64,000 bases of DNA, from NCBI RefSeq assembly GCF_030704535.1, contig NC_081816.1, positions 9,722,001 to 9,786,000 on the forward strand, written 5' to 3'. This document shows positions 50,399-63,601 of the stretch, piece after piece. The stretch comes from Vitis vinifera. Taxonomy: Eukaryota; Streptophyta; Magnoliopsida; Vitales; Vitaceae. Made by a program: the position numbers and the translations under genes. Positions within the stretch are counted from its first letter, which is position 1. Each line of letters opens with the position of its first letter. The notes under the pieces are model-generated. The model made no database searches and was not told the origin of the DNA. It saw only the letters and a program-made list of their open reading frames with translations.

Positions 50399-53300
50399 TC
50401 ATACAGAGATATCTTTACCGAAAAGTCCAGTTATGCCACTCCTGGGGTCCTTCTGTTTGACAATTGATTCCCCGACCAAAATCTGCAAGGGTGGATTACG
50501 AAATGCCCATGTCGTTAGCGTTAGAATCCATTATAAACACAAAGAAGCATAGGTGTATGTGTTTTTAGCTTGTGTAAGCATGCATGGCACGAGATGCAAT
50601 TTATCCAAATCAGCTTGGCTTGGTTCCACCTCAAAATAAGACTTGCAATGGAATTGGATGGGTCCATGTCAAAATAAGAAACTCAAAATCCAAAGAAGAC
50701 CTCATTATCTTGTTGGGTTTTTGAGAGAAGCACATGTTTGCAGTAAAGATTTCATGCATGATCTCTTTTTCAAACTGATCATCAGCAGAAAGGGTGATTG
50801 TTTCATGGACATGCTCATAAAGAAGACCGTATTATCTTGTTGGGTTTTTGATATTGAAATGAGAAATCACTTTCCAGTAAGATTTATATTTTCCATTCAA
50901 AATTAAAAATCTCTTTTCATTTAGCAGAGATAAGAAACTTACTGCTTTAACACCAGCTTCTTGTACATAAGCAACATCAGCAGGAGTGAACAGCCCAGAC
51001 TCCCCGACAACCTGAAGATCCGGAATTAAAACTAAGTGAAGGGAACAAGATGAATTCTTTCCTTCACACAAGAAGCATAGCATGCACAAGCAAATAATGT
51101 ATACGGTTTACTGGATGATTATGAATAAAAGAAAGTCACTCACAATTATATCTTTTTGACGGATTATTTCACCACGTTCTCCTTCAAGAAGCTTCTTTGT
51201 GTTGCTAATATCAACCTCAAATGTTGCTGGTGAACAAAGCAAACACAAAACTTGTCGGTCATTTATAATGATTGAAGCAAGGCATATGGGTGGCAGGTGC
51301 AGGCTTTATTTGCTGCCCTGCCCAGCCAGCACAAACCAACAAACCAAACACAACCAAGACCCTCATTTTTTTTTACTTCCTGTTGCCTACATAGCTAAGA
51401 TGGTAATAGTATCACTCCACAAAGGGAACATACATTCTGCATCCCCTCTAAAGAAGGAACAATCAATCAATATCTCCTTATCAATGTGAATGCATCAACT
51501 TTCATGCGGAAAATAATCTAATAAAAATCTTCAGCACTTTTGGATTAACAGGAAGCACATTTTGCAAAGTGCTGTGCTTAAAGCAGGAGAAAAGAAGAAG
51601 AACTAGTCTTCACCCCATAAAATTTAGATGAAAAAAACAAATAAATAAGGAGAAGACACAAATTAGAAGCAAAGTAGCACACAATCATATATTTAAACAA
51701 AAGGCAAGTTTCATACAGTAAGCCATTCTTTATAAAAGCTAGGGTGGCCTTACCAAGGTTACGGTTATTGATGCCAATAAGTTCAATCCCTTCTATTCCA
51801 AGAACACGATCCATTTCTCTCTCATCATGTACCTTGAGGGGATCAAGTACAGAAATGACAACTAGATATAAAATTAATCCAGATCAAGAGTGGTTGCAAC
51901 CACAAGTTTTTCTAAATTTCAATCTAAACTAATAAAAATGGAACGGAACTAGGATTGAAAAAAGATGGGAAAAAGACTAGACCAATTAGAGTCCAAAATT
52001 TTAAAAACAAGTATCAAAAACCTTGGCATTAACTAAACAAATATGTTTCATTTCATACATTTTCAGTTTCTGCAGTCATTAGACTCATTATGGAAATAAC
52101 AACTAAGACAGAAGTAGCATTCATACCTCAACAAGTGCTGCCAACCCAAGCATCTTGCAAATCTTAGTCATGTATCTGATGTCAAGATCAGGTAAAACAG
52201 CAGCAATTAGAAGAATTGCATCTGCCCCTTTGGTTCGAGCATAGTAGATTTGCCATGCATCTACGACAAATTCTTTGCACAGCAGAGGGCACTACATTTG
52301 AGCCTTGTGTTAGAAGCACAACTTTAAAAAAAAACCATTCTATAGAAGCATGTGGATAAATTATAAATAATAGATTGAGGAGTGGAGAACAATTTAGAAG
52401 AGCAGACCTTTACTCCGGCATTTCGTATCAACTCCAGATTTTCAAAGCTTCCCTTGAATAACATAAAGCAAAAGAAAATAAAGGTGGTTAGGGAAAAAAG
52501 CTTACTTCTATATCCAATATCCAACTGCTTACCACCAATAAGGTAATGAAATCTGGTGATATTAAGTTAGAAAGAGAACTGCCAAATTATTACCTTAAAA
52601 TACTTCTCATCAGTCAAAACACTAAGACAAGCTGCTCCACCTTTCTCATAGGCTCGGGCAATTTCAACCTATCACAACAAATATTAAGAAAAATGACAAA
52701 CCCACAGGACAATAGAGAAAAGGAGATATAAATGAATTAAGGGGGAAACAACCATCATAGACCCTGGATATGGTAGTCAACTTCTTTTATGAAGCCTTCC
52801 AATGGACAGGAATGCTACTGAACTAATCGATGAATTAAATAACATAAATAGAATTCACCACCTCTCATGTTATAGAATAAGAGTTGTAGTTTTCAAGATT
52901 TGATTCTCCTCTGAAGCTCATTACACTGTAGTTCTAGTTGAGTACTATTAGCCTATCGATTTTTACATGAGTTCCAGTACAGAAAAGCAAACTGTCTAAA
53001 GATCAAGACACAGAAATCAATCTTCTGGCTGCTAGAGGAATTATATGGAACAATAAACAAGGCACTGCAACATTTTAATACGTTGGCATGTTGTAATAGA
53101 TATGTTCTACAAAACTAATTTAGTCCTCAGCCCACTGATATAGGATGACAAGAAGCATATTTACCGGATCAAAATCCTCTCTCAGGATTCCTCTGCTTGG
53201 AGAAGCCTTTTTCACTTCAGCAATTAAACCAGGAAACCCAGTCCGGAGATTGGAAGCCCTAAGAGCCGCAATGAAATCTCTATTGGGAGGGGCATTCTCA

Positions 53301-54386
53301 AGAGCTTTCTTCAGCATACCGAGAGGCTTTCTCTCTTTCAACTGAAAAGCAAAATTCAAGGGCATTAGAGGGCGCACGTCAAAATACATCACAAAAAAAC
53401 AAATAACAAAAGGTTTGAGAAACAGAGAAAGAGAACCTGTGAGACTTCCTTGTCCTTGTTCCATACAATTTCTTCCAAAATGTTACGAGGAGTGTTACCC
53501 TCATTCTGTAACCGAAACTCAAAAGGGCCCACATAATGCAATGGTGGACCAGTTGGTGGTCTTCTCCTGATTCTTATACCCTGGGTAGCTGCTATTTCAT
53601 CTTGGAACCTCCCCACTTCCCACTCCTTAATTTTGAGAGCATTTTCCTGTGAATCACTCAGTGGGGAAACCGTGGCGGATCCATCCTTGGATTCAGACTA
53701 CAAAAAACCCATCAGAATAAGAATAGATTCGAGTTCCAAAAAAATCGGTTTAACACTCAAACATTGCAGATTCAATAAACTCTTTACTCGATTTACTGAG
53801 AGGCCAGCAACTCCAAATCCACAGTATCATTGCTTCACACACCAATGGATTTGGACTTGAAATCAATTGCCTTCACGCCGACCCAAGGGAAGAAAACCCA
53901 CAAAAAGGTGAGATTTTCTGAGTTTCTCAGAATTGTAATGCCATTTCTGTCCTACCAAACGTACACTGAATCTAGACTAGAACCAGTTTCAAACATCGAT
54001 AAAACCTACCTTGAAGAACATCCATTTGTTTGACTAAAAAACCAAACGAGAAAAAACCATAGCTATCAACTAGAGCATACAAGAAAATGCAGCTGAACAG
54101 GAACAGCAAAATTGAAAAACAGAATCCAAAAAAACAAAATCAAATCAGAAAGTCAACAAAAAAAAAAACCCAAATACCCCGCATAAAAATCAACGACAAA
54201 ACAACAAAAACCCAAAGGGATTCAATTGGGAACCTGCTGAGCACGAACACAGGCAACAGAAAGTTTCTTGCTTTTCTGCACTTCCATACGAGTCCCTGAA
54301 ATCGAGAACTTGGGTTTGTGATTTGGAGCCGAAACGGTCGGAACCAAAACCCTAGGCGTTGCTCTCAATGAAAACAACCCCTCCAT
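50399..54386 (-). CDS. IGPS: Indole-3-glycerol phosphate synthase, plastid
   Basis: Ring-closing step of tryptophan synthesis in the plastid: CdRP to indole-3-glycerol phosphate, which can also feed indole-derived defence compounds. Ten exons on the minus strand: 54386-54234, 53697-53437, 53341-53165, 52668-52594, 52452-52408, 52291-52127, 51832-51754, 51226-51144, 51011-50943, 50482-50399; all in frame, 396 residues. A Ser/Arg-rich transit peptide (exon 1) is followed by a TIM barrel. Key motifs: [12 protein letters not shown] (catalytic Lys at about 182-183), [44 protein letters not shown], and [11 protein letters not shown]. The region before the barrel (exon 2, [16 protein letters not shown]) is the usual plant extension. 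Length fits the plant family. Confidence 0.96.
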
Positions 54387-55162
54387 TTGCTTCCAATTCT
54401 TATTCCAGTGAAGAATAGAAACCCAGAAAATAAAAATGGCGACTGAAAGGGGATTGGACTGTTATTTAAGGAACGGTGAACAGCTGTCCGTTGGGTTGGT
54501 CAGGTATGATTTGATATTTACTTAAATACAGCCCACCCAGGAATTTCATTATTTTCAAAAAAATATAGGAGAGATTATTGCTGGTGTCCTTTCAAGAGAA
54601 AAATCTGATAAAATCTTCAAGGATGATTTATCATTGCTAATTTTTCCTAATTAAAGAGAATTCAAAAGGACACGTGGTAATTTTCAATATGATTGCTGAG
54701 ATCTTTTTCCATATTCAGAATTAATACTCATATATAGTCTGGTATCCTCCTGTTTTCTAATATTCATATTGGTGAGAATCATGTGGGTTTTCATGGATTC
54801 AATTATTCATGTGGCCAAGTGGCGGCTGTTGGTTGGTGAAAACCCACGTGTTTTTCATGGGAAATCGTGTTTTTCGTTTTTTGAGAAAATCTGATTAATT
54901 TTGGGCATCCCACTTGATGAAAAAGTATACACTGAAAATGACGCTGGAAACTCAAAGCCATTGTGCAGGAGAACTCATTTTATTCAAGCCCCAGGAGAAG
55001 TTTCTTCAGTTAGTGGAACAACAGCTTTATTCATCTTCTGTTATCCTCTGTTTTTATGTAATGTTAAGAACAGGAAAACATTTCTATTGAATTAGCTTTC
55101 ACAGATCCAAGTTCCTTCGTGGGAATTACAAGAGGGTTTTGTTGTCCGAGACCCTGAAAGAC
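54387..55162. promoter_or_regulatory. IGPS promoter region and 3' flank of the SET gene
   Basis: On the IGPS side G-box-like ACGTG words occur at 54671 (ACACGTGG) and 54844 (CCACGTGT). ACGTG boxes bind bHLH/bZIP factors and suit stress- or light-responsive expression, which is inference. The right part is the 3' flank of the SET gene. No gene is supported. Confidence 0.45.
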
Positions 55163-58100
55163 TCATTTGAAGAGCTTCCTGAAGCCATCGAAGATTCTGA
55201 GAGCTCTCAGTTCACCGCTTCTTATGTCTCTTAATCTCCTCCTGAGTATCTGGTAACAATTCACATAAGCATAATCAGATGGAGAACTGTGTACCATAAT
55301 GTGGAGCACTGTGAGTGCTAGCCATACAATCTGAAAAGCACTAAAGGGAGAGAAGCCATGATACTAGTAAACTGTATGCAGAAGCAGACTATTGATGAAA
55401 TTTTGGATTCCCCGGCAGGGAACCTAAAGTTGGAGGTAGTTGAGTAATGGTTGTATGATGTGTGGCAGAAGCTCAGAGAAATAATCAACCAGCAAACACA
55501 AAAGAGATGTATGATGTATACTTACATATTGGGTGCGGAATAGTATCCTCCGCTCACTGGTACACAAATCTACAGCTAGCTGTTTTAAAAACACTCTTCT
55601 GTTTAGCTGCTTTGGAGATGTTACATCCAAATCCATAGACCCACTTTCCTGAAGGGTTAAGGGAGGAAGAATTATAAGTTCAAATTCTCAGTATGATTTG
55701 AGAACATGGTAGTTGAAGCAAGTTGGCTAATTGGATCTGACTTCATGCCAGTAAATCAACAAAAACAAATTGCAGGTTTAAATAACTTCTTACAAGAGAA
55801 ATTCCTTTACCTGCAGGAACTTGCTGTACTTTGATATGCTTGCTTCACAACTATCCAGTATAAATTGCAGTGCTTGTTCCTCTAGTTCAGGATATCTGAT
55901 ATCCTTTTTGGATGTAGTTTTATTTGATGCCACAGCAGCAATCTGGAATGAAGATCTGTGAGATACCTCATAAGATATCAAAAAACCAAATTTTACAGTA
56001 AGAAGTTAATTACTGTCAAACCTCTTCAAAATGTTGGCTCATACTTGGGGGGCTGACTACTAAATAAGCATAGGCCATTAACTCCAAAGGCCAACCAGTG
56101 ATTTGTATAGGGAAACATTGAGATCTGCCAGAAAAGAGAATAAACAGAAAATATCATTTTTCAAAAGAGGGAGGTGCATATTATATATTCATGTATGAGG
56201 ATTCAACATTCTCAGGGGGTAATGATGGGTAACCAGGGCATTGAATCTTGTCTGAAAATTCAGTAAAATTAGGAATAAGATGAAACAACTTGAGAACTCT
56301 ACCATACTCTTGCCAAAGCTATACAGTTTTTTTATGATTTCATAGAATATGAGTTCAAAATGGTTCAATGACCTAATATAAATCTAACACTGCTGAAAAC
56401 CAACTTAAGAAGACTCCATTAAGGGATCAACGATCAGTAACTCACGTTGACAATCCATGCTTCTTCATAGCTTCCGACTTCTCCTTATAACATTTATCAG
56501 ATTTCTTAAGTGACAACAGCAACTCAACTTTATCATTAGGGTTGGTGCCTTCCCTTGGAACAAATCCATATGATAGCAACAACTCTCCATTAGATTTCTT
56601 GCCATATGATATAAAAACCTGCATATAAAGTGATGTAACCAGAGGGTTTACAGTTGGTCAAATACTGTCAATGGTAATACAAATGCTAAAGATTCACAAT
56701 CAACAGGGACTAGTCAATTTGGACAAATTTTCTTTTCTGCAAGTCAAAGAAGAAAAAAATGAAGATATATAGCCTCTATTCTATACCATACCATACCAAA
56801 GTGCAAATACATTTGGCTTCAAGGGGTTCTTGCCTGCAGTTAGCTGCAGCAACTTGGAAATTTTGCATGTACTCCATGAAGATTCATACATCAATTATAC
56901 AAATAGCCAAAAAAAAGTCTTCTTCAGAAAACCTCTTAATTTTCCTAGAGATTCTCTAAAGGCGTGTATGCATATAAAAGAGCAGTAACATTCTGGAAAT
57001 TTTTTCTGTATTGCCTTCTGAGAAGAAATCTTTGAAATTTGTAATGTCTTGTTTAGATGAAATCCTGAGAATAATAAAATTTTCTTTACCTGCTCACTTG
57101 GCTGATATGTCCGGTCAGTTGTAAAGACAACTCCCTGTGATGATTTGTCATAATCCAAAAAAGTTTCAACCTGTAACAGTTTAATTAAAAAACGGTACAT
57201 AGAGTTTAAATTACGTATCTTAATGTAAAAAAGAGAAAATGCTTCTAACAACAGATATCCCGAAAGGTGATAATGGATACCTCACAACTATGATTCAGCA
57301 TATCTGCCCAGGGAACCAAGGCAATCTTTTCATCCATTGAGGGCAAACGAACCTATTTAAGGAAAAAGTCATCAGTATTACATGTTCTTATAAGCAATTA
57401 TTTGTTTCAAAGGTCCATTTTGAACACCCAAATTTAAGCTTCAAAGAAAATGAGGATGGGAGTTATCGAATTAGAGAGAAGTTGGATAACAATCAAGGAT
57501 GGCAGTATTCATTTTTTACCTCAATATATCTAGAGATAAATTTATTTGCTTTCCTTAAAACTAATTAAATAAGGGATTCTAGAATGATCCTTTCTCTAGC
57601 TCCATGGTTAAGCGTGTGGGGAATGTTCTCAAGGTCAAGGGTGCAAGGATTAGTACAAGGAGTAAAGCAGATTGCAAAGGATTTTAGGATTTCAATATAC
57701 TGTGACATTTTTTAAACATTGGGGTGATGACTTCATTTGGATAACAAATTTTTACAGTTGGTGTGGTTACATTTATATAAATGCAAAAGACTGATCATGA
57801 AACTACTAAAGAAGTCTACTCACCAATCGTGAGAAAAGAATGCCAAATGACCATTTGAAAGTCTCCATATTGAATACCTGTAAGTTAAATATTGCAAAAT
57901 AAAACAAAATGATTGATACATATAGGCATTCTCCGATCTTGCTGAATAGGATGAACAACATATGATGCATACTGAACCAAAAGCTAAGGAAGATTTTATA
58001 CAAATCTCATGGGTAAATTTTAAGGACCAAAAAGAAAAGAAAAGATCCACAGGTGGAATTTAAGAAAGGAAGTAATATAAGAAGGAATAAGGATCAACTA

Positions 58101-59735
58101 ATTTATAATATTTGTCATAGAGACATTCTTACTTCTGACTTTTGGTGAGATTAGGGCAATCTATGAAGGAGCTACCTTGTCTTGTAAGGACAGCTCCAAA
58201 AGTGGGCAATGTAAACCCAAAACTTAATCAGGAAGTAAAAAATGCTAGGAATTTCTAAAGCATCAATTTTGAGTCCTTGACTAGGTCAAGAAGATTGGAG
58301 TTTTTTGTCCAAACTTGCTCAAGTGTTCAGAGCCATTGTCATGTAATATAAAGTAAGTACCTCTTCAGGAAATAAATGGGGATGCTTGGAAAATATCCTG
58401 AGCCTTAAATCATTGTATCTGCAAGATGTTGAAATCCGTTTTCAACAATTACTAAGTTATGAGACCACATCCACAGCATAACATAAGCTTTGCAATCATC
58501 AGAATAGCGCAAACATGGAAACCACAAGGCTTAAAAAATGCAAACAAAATGAGGAGAACAAACCATACGTTCCAGTAACATCATTAATCCTTTCAATTGC
58601 ACGCTCTCTTATCTGCGAGGCTTCTAAATACTTATCTAGTTCAGCACGTGTCCTGAAATGATATAGAAACGCTGTAGGGAAAAGAACTGAGAGTAGACCC
58701 TTTCTGTGATAAGACAAGAAAAACTCCTGAAATGTCCTGCCAAGTTGACCCCAAGCAGTGAAGGACCAAAAGCTTACCAGTACAGAAGTGAATAGGGCTG
58801 TCGAGGCAAGGCAGAGATATAATTGCTCCATCTTGAAGATTGCATAAAGCTTGCTTCACCAATGAGGTAGGTTGCCAGCAATGGCCAATCTGGTACTGAA
58901 TTCCGTTTCAACACTTCACCAGCCTCTGTGCAGCTCCACTCCTGGCATTACAATACCAACCCTATAAATAAATTTGAAACTATTATTACAATTTTCTTAG
59001 ACTTGTTTAGTGCATGGAATTGCCTTCAATTTGGAACACCATCTCTGTGGAATTCAGTTTGTTTCACTAGGGTATGGTTTCTGTGGATGTAGGACTGCAA
59101 AATTTAAATTGAATGCCAAACCTATTTGCATATGAAGCAACCAAACTGTGGACCTTGAATTGGGACCTTTAATTAAGGAATTTAGATTGCAGAAACTTGA
59201 GAAGAGAGCACAAAAACCCTATTCTATTCACTCAATACCACTCTTCCTTTCACTCTAAAAAAGGTAGATTTCTACCAAAAATATATGATGCAATTGGCAG
59301 TGTGACATTGCAGAATCCACGTTCATAAATTTTCCCAAGAAAAAACACAGCAATTTTTCTAGAAAAACTGACCGAGTCTGCAGTAATGACGAGTGAGGGA
59401 GGCACAAAGAGCAGTTTCTCCCCCTTCCTGATGTTCTTGAGAGCAACTAACCCCCTCTCCCCGACTTCAACTCTTTCAATACCCATTTTCTGGGGCGGGA
59501 GGCCCGAGTCCGACAACCATTTCTGCAGCAAGGCTGCGTTTTCCAACGAATCCACCTCGCAGCCCCAGGGGATCTTCTGGGTCACGGAGGTTTTGGCGGT
59601 GTCGGTGGTGGATATTGAGCACCGAATTGGGTGTCTCCGGGGGATGGGCTGAGAGTGACGAGATGGGGTTTGAGAGAAAGAAGGAGGGAGTGTGAGTGTC
59701 AGAGCTGTGTGGAACATTCTACAAGCTTCGGCCAT
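55163..59735 (-). CDS. Plastid SET-domain lysine methyltransferase (Rubisco LSMT-like)
   Basis: Twelve exons on the minus strand: 59735-59373, 58941-58778, 58652-58569, 58418-58361, 57877-57824, 57352-57281, 57170-57090, 56618-56446, 56124-56022, 55942-55811, 55648-55526, 55249-55163; in frame, 497 residues. A Ser/Thr/Arg-rich transit peptide leads into a split SET domain: GERGLVALKNIRKGEKLLFV at the start, the cofactor-binding NHS at about residues 261-263 (WADMLNHSCE), and GELLLSYGFV near the end. A helical C-terminal substrate-binding domain follows. This is the Rubisco large-subunit methyltransferase-like class, but the sequence looks like the less-studied plastid relatives, so the substrate is unknown. 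The start at 59735 (MAEACRMFHT) was chosen over a second Met at 59717 and over upstream in-frame Mets in the divergent promoter. Confidence 0.93.
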
Positions 59736-59952
59736 GGATGCCACTGTGGAGAGAAAGAGAGCTCTTAAAACCTTATCTGCTCGAAGCCCAATGCAAGAGA
59801 GTGCAGGGAGAGGATTTTTTTTCCAAATTCCAACTACTTTTGGTGGTTTTGAACTTTTGACCGTTGCTGAAACGACACCGTTTAGATGGGCCACCAGTGA
59901 CCACTCTGTATATATCAATATTGTGTGAATTTCACCATACCCTTGGCCCAGC
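59736..59952. promoter_or_regulatory. Shared 217-bp divergent promoter
   Basis: The SET gene starts leftward at 59735 and the membrane-protein gene starts rightward at 59953. The spacer contains AAACGACACCGTTT (59870-59883), TGGGCC words at 59887 and, inverted, at 59944 (site-II-like), and a TATA-like TGTATATATCAA at 59908-59919 suited to the rightward gene. Both products carry plastid-type N-termini, so co-expression is plausible but inferred. Confidence 0.65.
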
Positions 59953-62900
59953 ATGTTGGCCACCACCACCCTCATCTCCTGCAACTTCTCTGCTCTCCCA
60001 TTCCTTTCTCTCAAAACCCGCAACCCCAACTCCAGAATCTCGTTTATCAGAACCCCAAACCCTCCAATTCTCAGTAAACCCAAACACCCAATTTCCACAT
60101 TTCAGAAAAGGGGTGGCCTTCAAATCTGTCAGAGCTCCTTCAACACTCAGAATCCAGAAGACCCAGCTGCTGAAAAAGGAGCTAAATTGGAGAGTGAGAA
60201 CGGAGATGGTGGGGATGGAGGAGACTGGACCACATCGGCTCTGCTTTTCGTGTTGTGGGTTGGACTCATCTACTATGTTTTCAACCTCACTCCTGACCAG
60301 ACTCCGGTACCACGGACTGCAACCATTTCATACTATAGAGAAGTGCTTTTGTTTTGCTTTTGTGGTTGTTTAATTTGATGGGATATGGTTTTCTTCTTGT
60401 TGTTGTTGTGCTTATTCATTAATTTGGAAAATCCTCATGACCACTAGGGCTAGAAACCCATTTCAAATTCTAGTCATAGTTCTATGGTACCAGTTATTTT
60501 ATATGGGACACATTGAGGTACAATTGATCGAGGAAATGAATATACCTGCTCCATATGTTCTTTTTCGTTTTTCTTCCCCACAATTTGATCACTCTAAGAA
60601 GACTGTAACACACTGTTTTGTGCCTCTGTCAGTCAAGGGATGTGTATTTCTTGAAAAAGCTGCTGAACTTGAAGGGAGATGATGGGTTCAGGATGAATGA
60701 TGTGCTTGTGTCTCTGTGGTACATCATGGGTTTGTGGCCCTTGGTGTATAGCATGCTACTGCTTCCAACCGGTAGAAGGTACCTTCTGCACACTGATCAT
60801 TAATCCCATGACCCCCTAATATGTTGATTGATACATGTTTTCTTCTGTTCTAGCAAAATGATAGGGTCAGTTTAGAATGGGCTTTATTTTGGACTGCAAT
60901 TGTATAAGAGCAACAGCCAAAGAAGCAAGCCGAGTACTTGTTGTCCAACTACTTTCTTCTGGAAAGGTTCTTTATAAATGAAAATATCGGTTTTGAAGAA
61001 AAGAATGATTGGATTTTACAAGTACTTATTATAAGAAATTACTTAGATTTCTCTTTGTGTCACATTCGAAATTCCATATATATTTGTGTAGGAGGATATT
61101 CATATATGAGTGAAATATTCAAAATTCTATATGATATTTATACCGGAGGATAATCAAATATGAGCAAAATATTGATCCCCTTCTTCAGTATCAGTGCCCC
61201 AACCTATGGATATTTGATATTTCAATAGAAATGTTGAAAATATCATGGATATTTTCTTTTTTTGGTCATGAAGCATAGGACACTTTATTCAGGAAATTGT
61301 TATTGAAAACGGTTTTATTTTCCTTACAATAAAAAATAAAAAAGTTTTATAACTCAAAAAACACATTTTACAAACTTGACAAAAAATAATTTTTTGTGAA
61401 AACAGATTATTTTTAGCACAAAGTTTAAGGTGGTGTTTGTTTTTTTAGCTTTTTGTTGAAAGCAATTTAGTTTTAGAATTTAGGTTGTTTGTTTTTTTAC
61501 TTTTTCATGACTTATTATAAACTTTTTACTAAATAGAAAAAGTCAAAATATGTAGTTTTTTCTAAATAGAAAAATAATATATTGATTTTTTTTACTTTTA
61601 ATAATTAATAGAAATAAAATACTATAAAAGCAAACAACTTTAACACTATTAAGCACTAAGGTTCTATTTAGAATTAAGTAAAAAAACAAACACCACCTAA
61701 GTATTTTGAATTATATTTTAAATATAAAAAATACTTTGAAAAAATTTGCATTCTATATTAAGTGTATGATACTTTCACTTTTAGTACAAATTTATTCCAA
61801 AAATAATTAATAAATATTTTTTAAATGCTTACCAAAAACTACTTTTTTACAACTGTTCTTAAAAACATTCATGGGAATGTTTGTTGAAGTTATGGAGTTG
61901 TATACCTGATTCCAATCCTAATATCTGCAGCTCAAAAGGCAAAGTCCCTGTCTGGCCATTCCTGACATTTTCATTTTTCGGGGGCGTATATGCTCTTCTT
62001 CCTTACTTTGTCCTTTGGCGTCCACCACCACCTCCAGTTGAAGAAACCGAGCTCAGAAGATGGCCATTAAATTTTCTCGAATCCAAAATAACTGCTGGGG
62101 TAAGAAACTGTTCACTGAAAATGGAACTGTCTCCCTTGTTAGACCCTTTTTAAGTAATCATTACTTATAACACCATAAAGCACATGGTGCAGTTAATCCA
62201 TCACCCATCTTATTGATCAGGCAGAAGGAAGATTCCTTCGATGATATAGCACATCAAAAAACCCTTATCACTCTTTATTAAAACTCACATCATACCTGAG
62301 AAGACACCATGATGTTAGATTATCTGTCAACATTCAATATGATGCTTGAGATTCTGTTTAATTATTTCTAGCCATTTCACAGTTGAATTGATATTGAAAA
62401 GCAAATAGGTTGCCTATTCAATGCCTTTTGGGGAAAGATCTGAACTATACTAGGGGCTGTTAAGAAAAGACCTGTTGAAACTAGGGGCTCCAACACTATA
62501 CTATATGATGAATCATGAATCTGTCTGTGAAATAGATTTCTCTACTTGAGAAAATGCAAGTTAACGCCATTACACATCAGATATCGCTGGCTGCAGGACT
62601 AGGAATTATAATTTATGCAGGACTAGCTAGCGGGGACGACTGGAAGGAGTTTTACCAGTACTACAGGGAAAGCAAATTTGTAAGTATTGTCAAGGTTTAA
62701 TCATTCAGCAGATTTGTGGTCTAGTGTATATTTTCTTCATCGATAGGCTTGTTTGTGTATGTGCATGATTTGATAAATGGAGTGATTTTGCAATCAACTG
62801 AAACTTACCAAAATTGAACTGCTATATGATAGATTCATATCACAAGCCTTGATTTCACTCTGCTGTCTGCATTCGCTCCTTTCTGGGTGTACAATGATAT

Positions 62901-63131
62901 GACTGCTCGAAAATGGTAAGTTACCAGAACCAAGTGCATAATACTTACATAAATTTAGCAAATCTTTGGCACGATATTCACTTACAGTCTCTTTGCAGGT
63001 ATGACAAAGGTTCTTGGCTTCTTCCCTTATCACTGGTTCCATTCTTGGGTCCTGCTTTGTATCTTCTCCTCCGGCCATCATTGTCTGCAATGCCTGTTTC
63101 ACTGAGCCCAAGTTCATCCGAGCAAAAATGA
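59953..63131 (+). CDS. Plastid multi-pass membrane protein of unknown function
   Basis: Six exons: 59953-60306, 60633-60778, 61931-62099, 62581-62679, 62833-62915, 62999-63131; GT-AG borders, in frame, 327 residues. Residues 1 to about 60 are Ser/Thr/Arg-rich without acids, a chloroplast transit peptide. A Gly/Glu/Asp-rich stretch follows (about 75-95), then about six hydrophobic segments: SALLFVLWVGLIYYVF, LWYIMGLWPLVYSMLLL, FLTFSFFGGVYALLPYFV, LAAGLGIIIYAGLA, FTLLSAFAPFW, and LPLSLVPFLGPALYLLL. Conserved-looking soluble motifs are WKEFYQYYRESKF and SLDFTLL. I recall similar short membrane proteins in cyanobacteria, which would suggest a plastid-origin gene, but cannot verify it. Function is unknown. 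Intron 2 carries a Tourist-like MITE. Confidence 0.85.
61429..61697. mobile_element. Tourist-like (PIF/Harbinger) MITE, 269 bp
   Basis: The inverted ends match over 19 bp: GGTGGTGTTTGTTTTTTTA on the left and the same as reverse complement on the right. A TAA 3-bp target duplication flanks it (61426-61428 and 61698-61700). Size, termini and 3-bp duplication fit Tourist-type elements. It lies in intron 2 of the membrane-protein gene. Confidence 0.88.
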
Positions 63132-63427
63132 ACTTCGTATTTACAGACCAGTGTGCAGCACAGTGAAGGAATCAAGGCTCCCCATTCCCATTCCGAGAAG
63201 GGTGTGATTGAAGTTGATCAGGAAAATTTTGAAATCCCATTGTTAAACTTGTATCAAACACAGATTTAGAGTGAACCAACTAGCATTGAAAAACAAGCTT
63301 CAACGAGACGCAATGGTACAAGCATACAAATAAGTCATTTTATGGGAAAGGAAGTACTTCAGTGTGACAAATATCAGTTTTCAGAGAAATACTGAAGTAA
63401 ATAAAGGTGGCAAAACTCATTAAGCCA
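63132..63427. other. Convergent 3' flanks
   Basis: The 3' UTRs of the membrane-protein gene (+) and the acyl-CoA synthetase gene (-) meet here. The stops are only 296 bases apart, so the transcripts may overlap. Confidence 0.5.
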
Positions 63428-63601
63428 TTACATGCTTCGTTCATACAACTTTACAAGGTCATCCTTGAACTTGGTCTTAATTTGTTCCCTCTTTAATTTG
63501 AGAGCAGCAGTAACTAACCCAGACTCGGGTGTCCATTGCTCTGCCACCAACTTGATCTTTGCAGGGGTTTCAAACTTGTCGAGTTTTGCTGCTTTTGCCA
63601 C
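63428..63601 (-). CDS. Long-chain acyl-CoA synthetase, last exon (partial)
   Basis: The terminal exon of a gene on the minus strand that continues beyond the window. It opens after TGCAG at 63602 with [18 protein letters not shown] and ends with a TGA at 63428-63430 after [25 protein letters not shown] is a typical C-terminal motif of plant long-chain acyl-CoA synthetases of the LACS8/LACS9 type, which activate fatty acids at the plastid envelope or ER. The rest of 63602-64000 looks intronic. Which paralogue cannot be decided from 57 residues. Confidence 0.85.
   Translation of the reverse strand: MAKAAKLDKFETPAKIKLVAEQWTPESGLVTAALKLKREQIKTKFKDDLVKLYERSM

Noticed and set aside
57590-57665. 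tRNA-like segment TAGCTCCATGGTTAAGCG
   Set aside because: No acceptor stem, anticodon arm or T arm could be completed; it is intron sequence of the SET gene.
59250-60098. 282-codon frame starting inside the divergent neighbour
   Set aside because: The real SET protein starts at 59735 with a transit peptide; the upstream part overlaps the promoter and first exon of the opposite gene.
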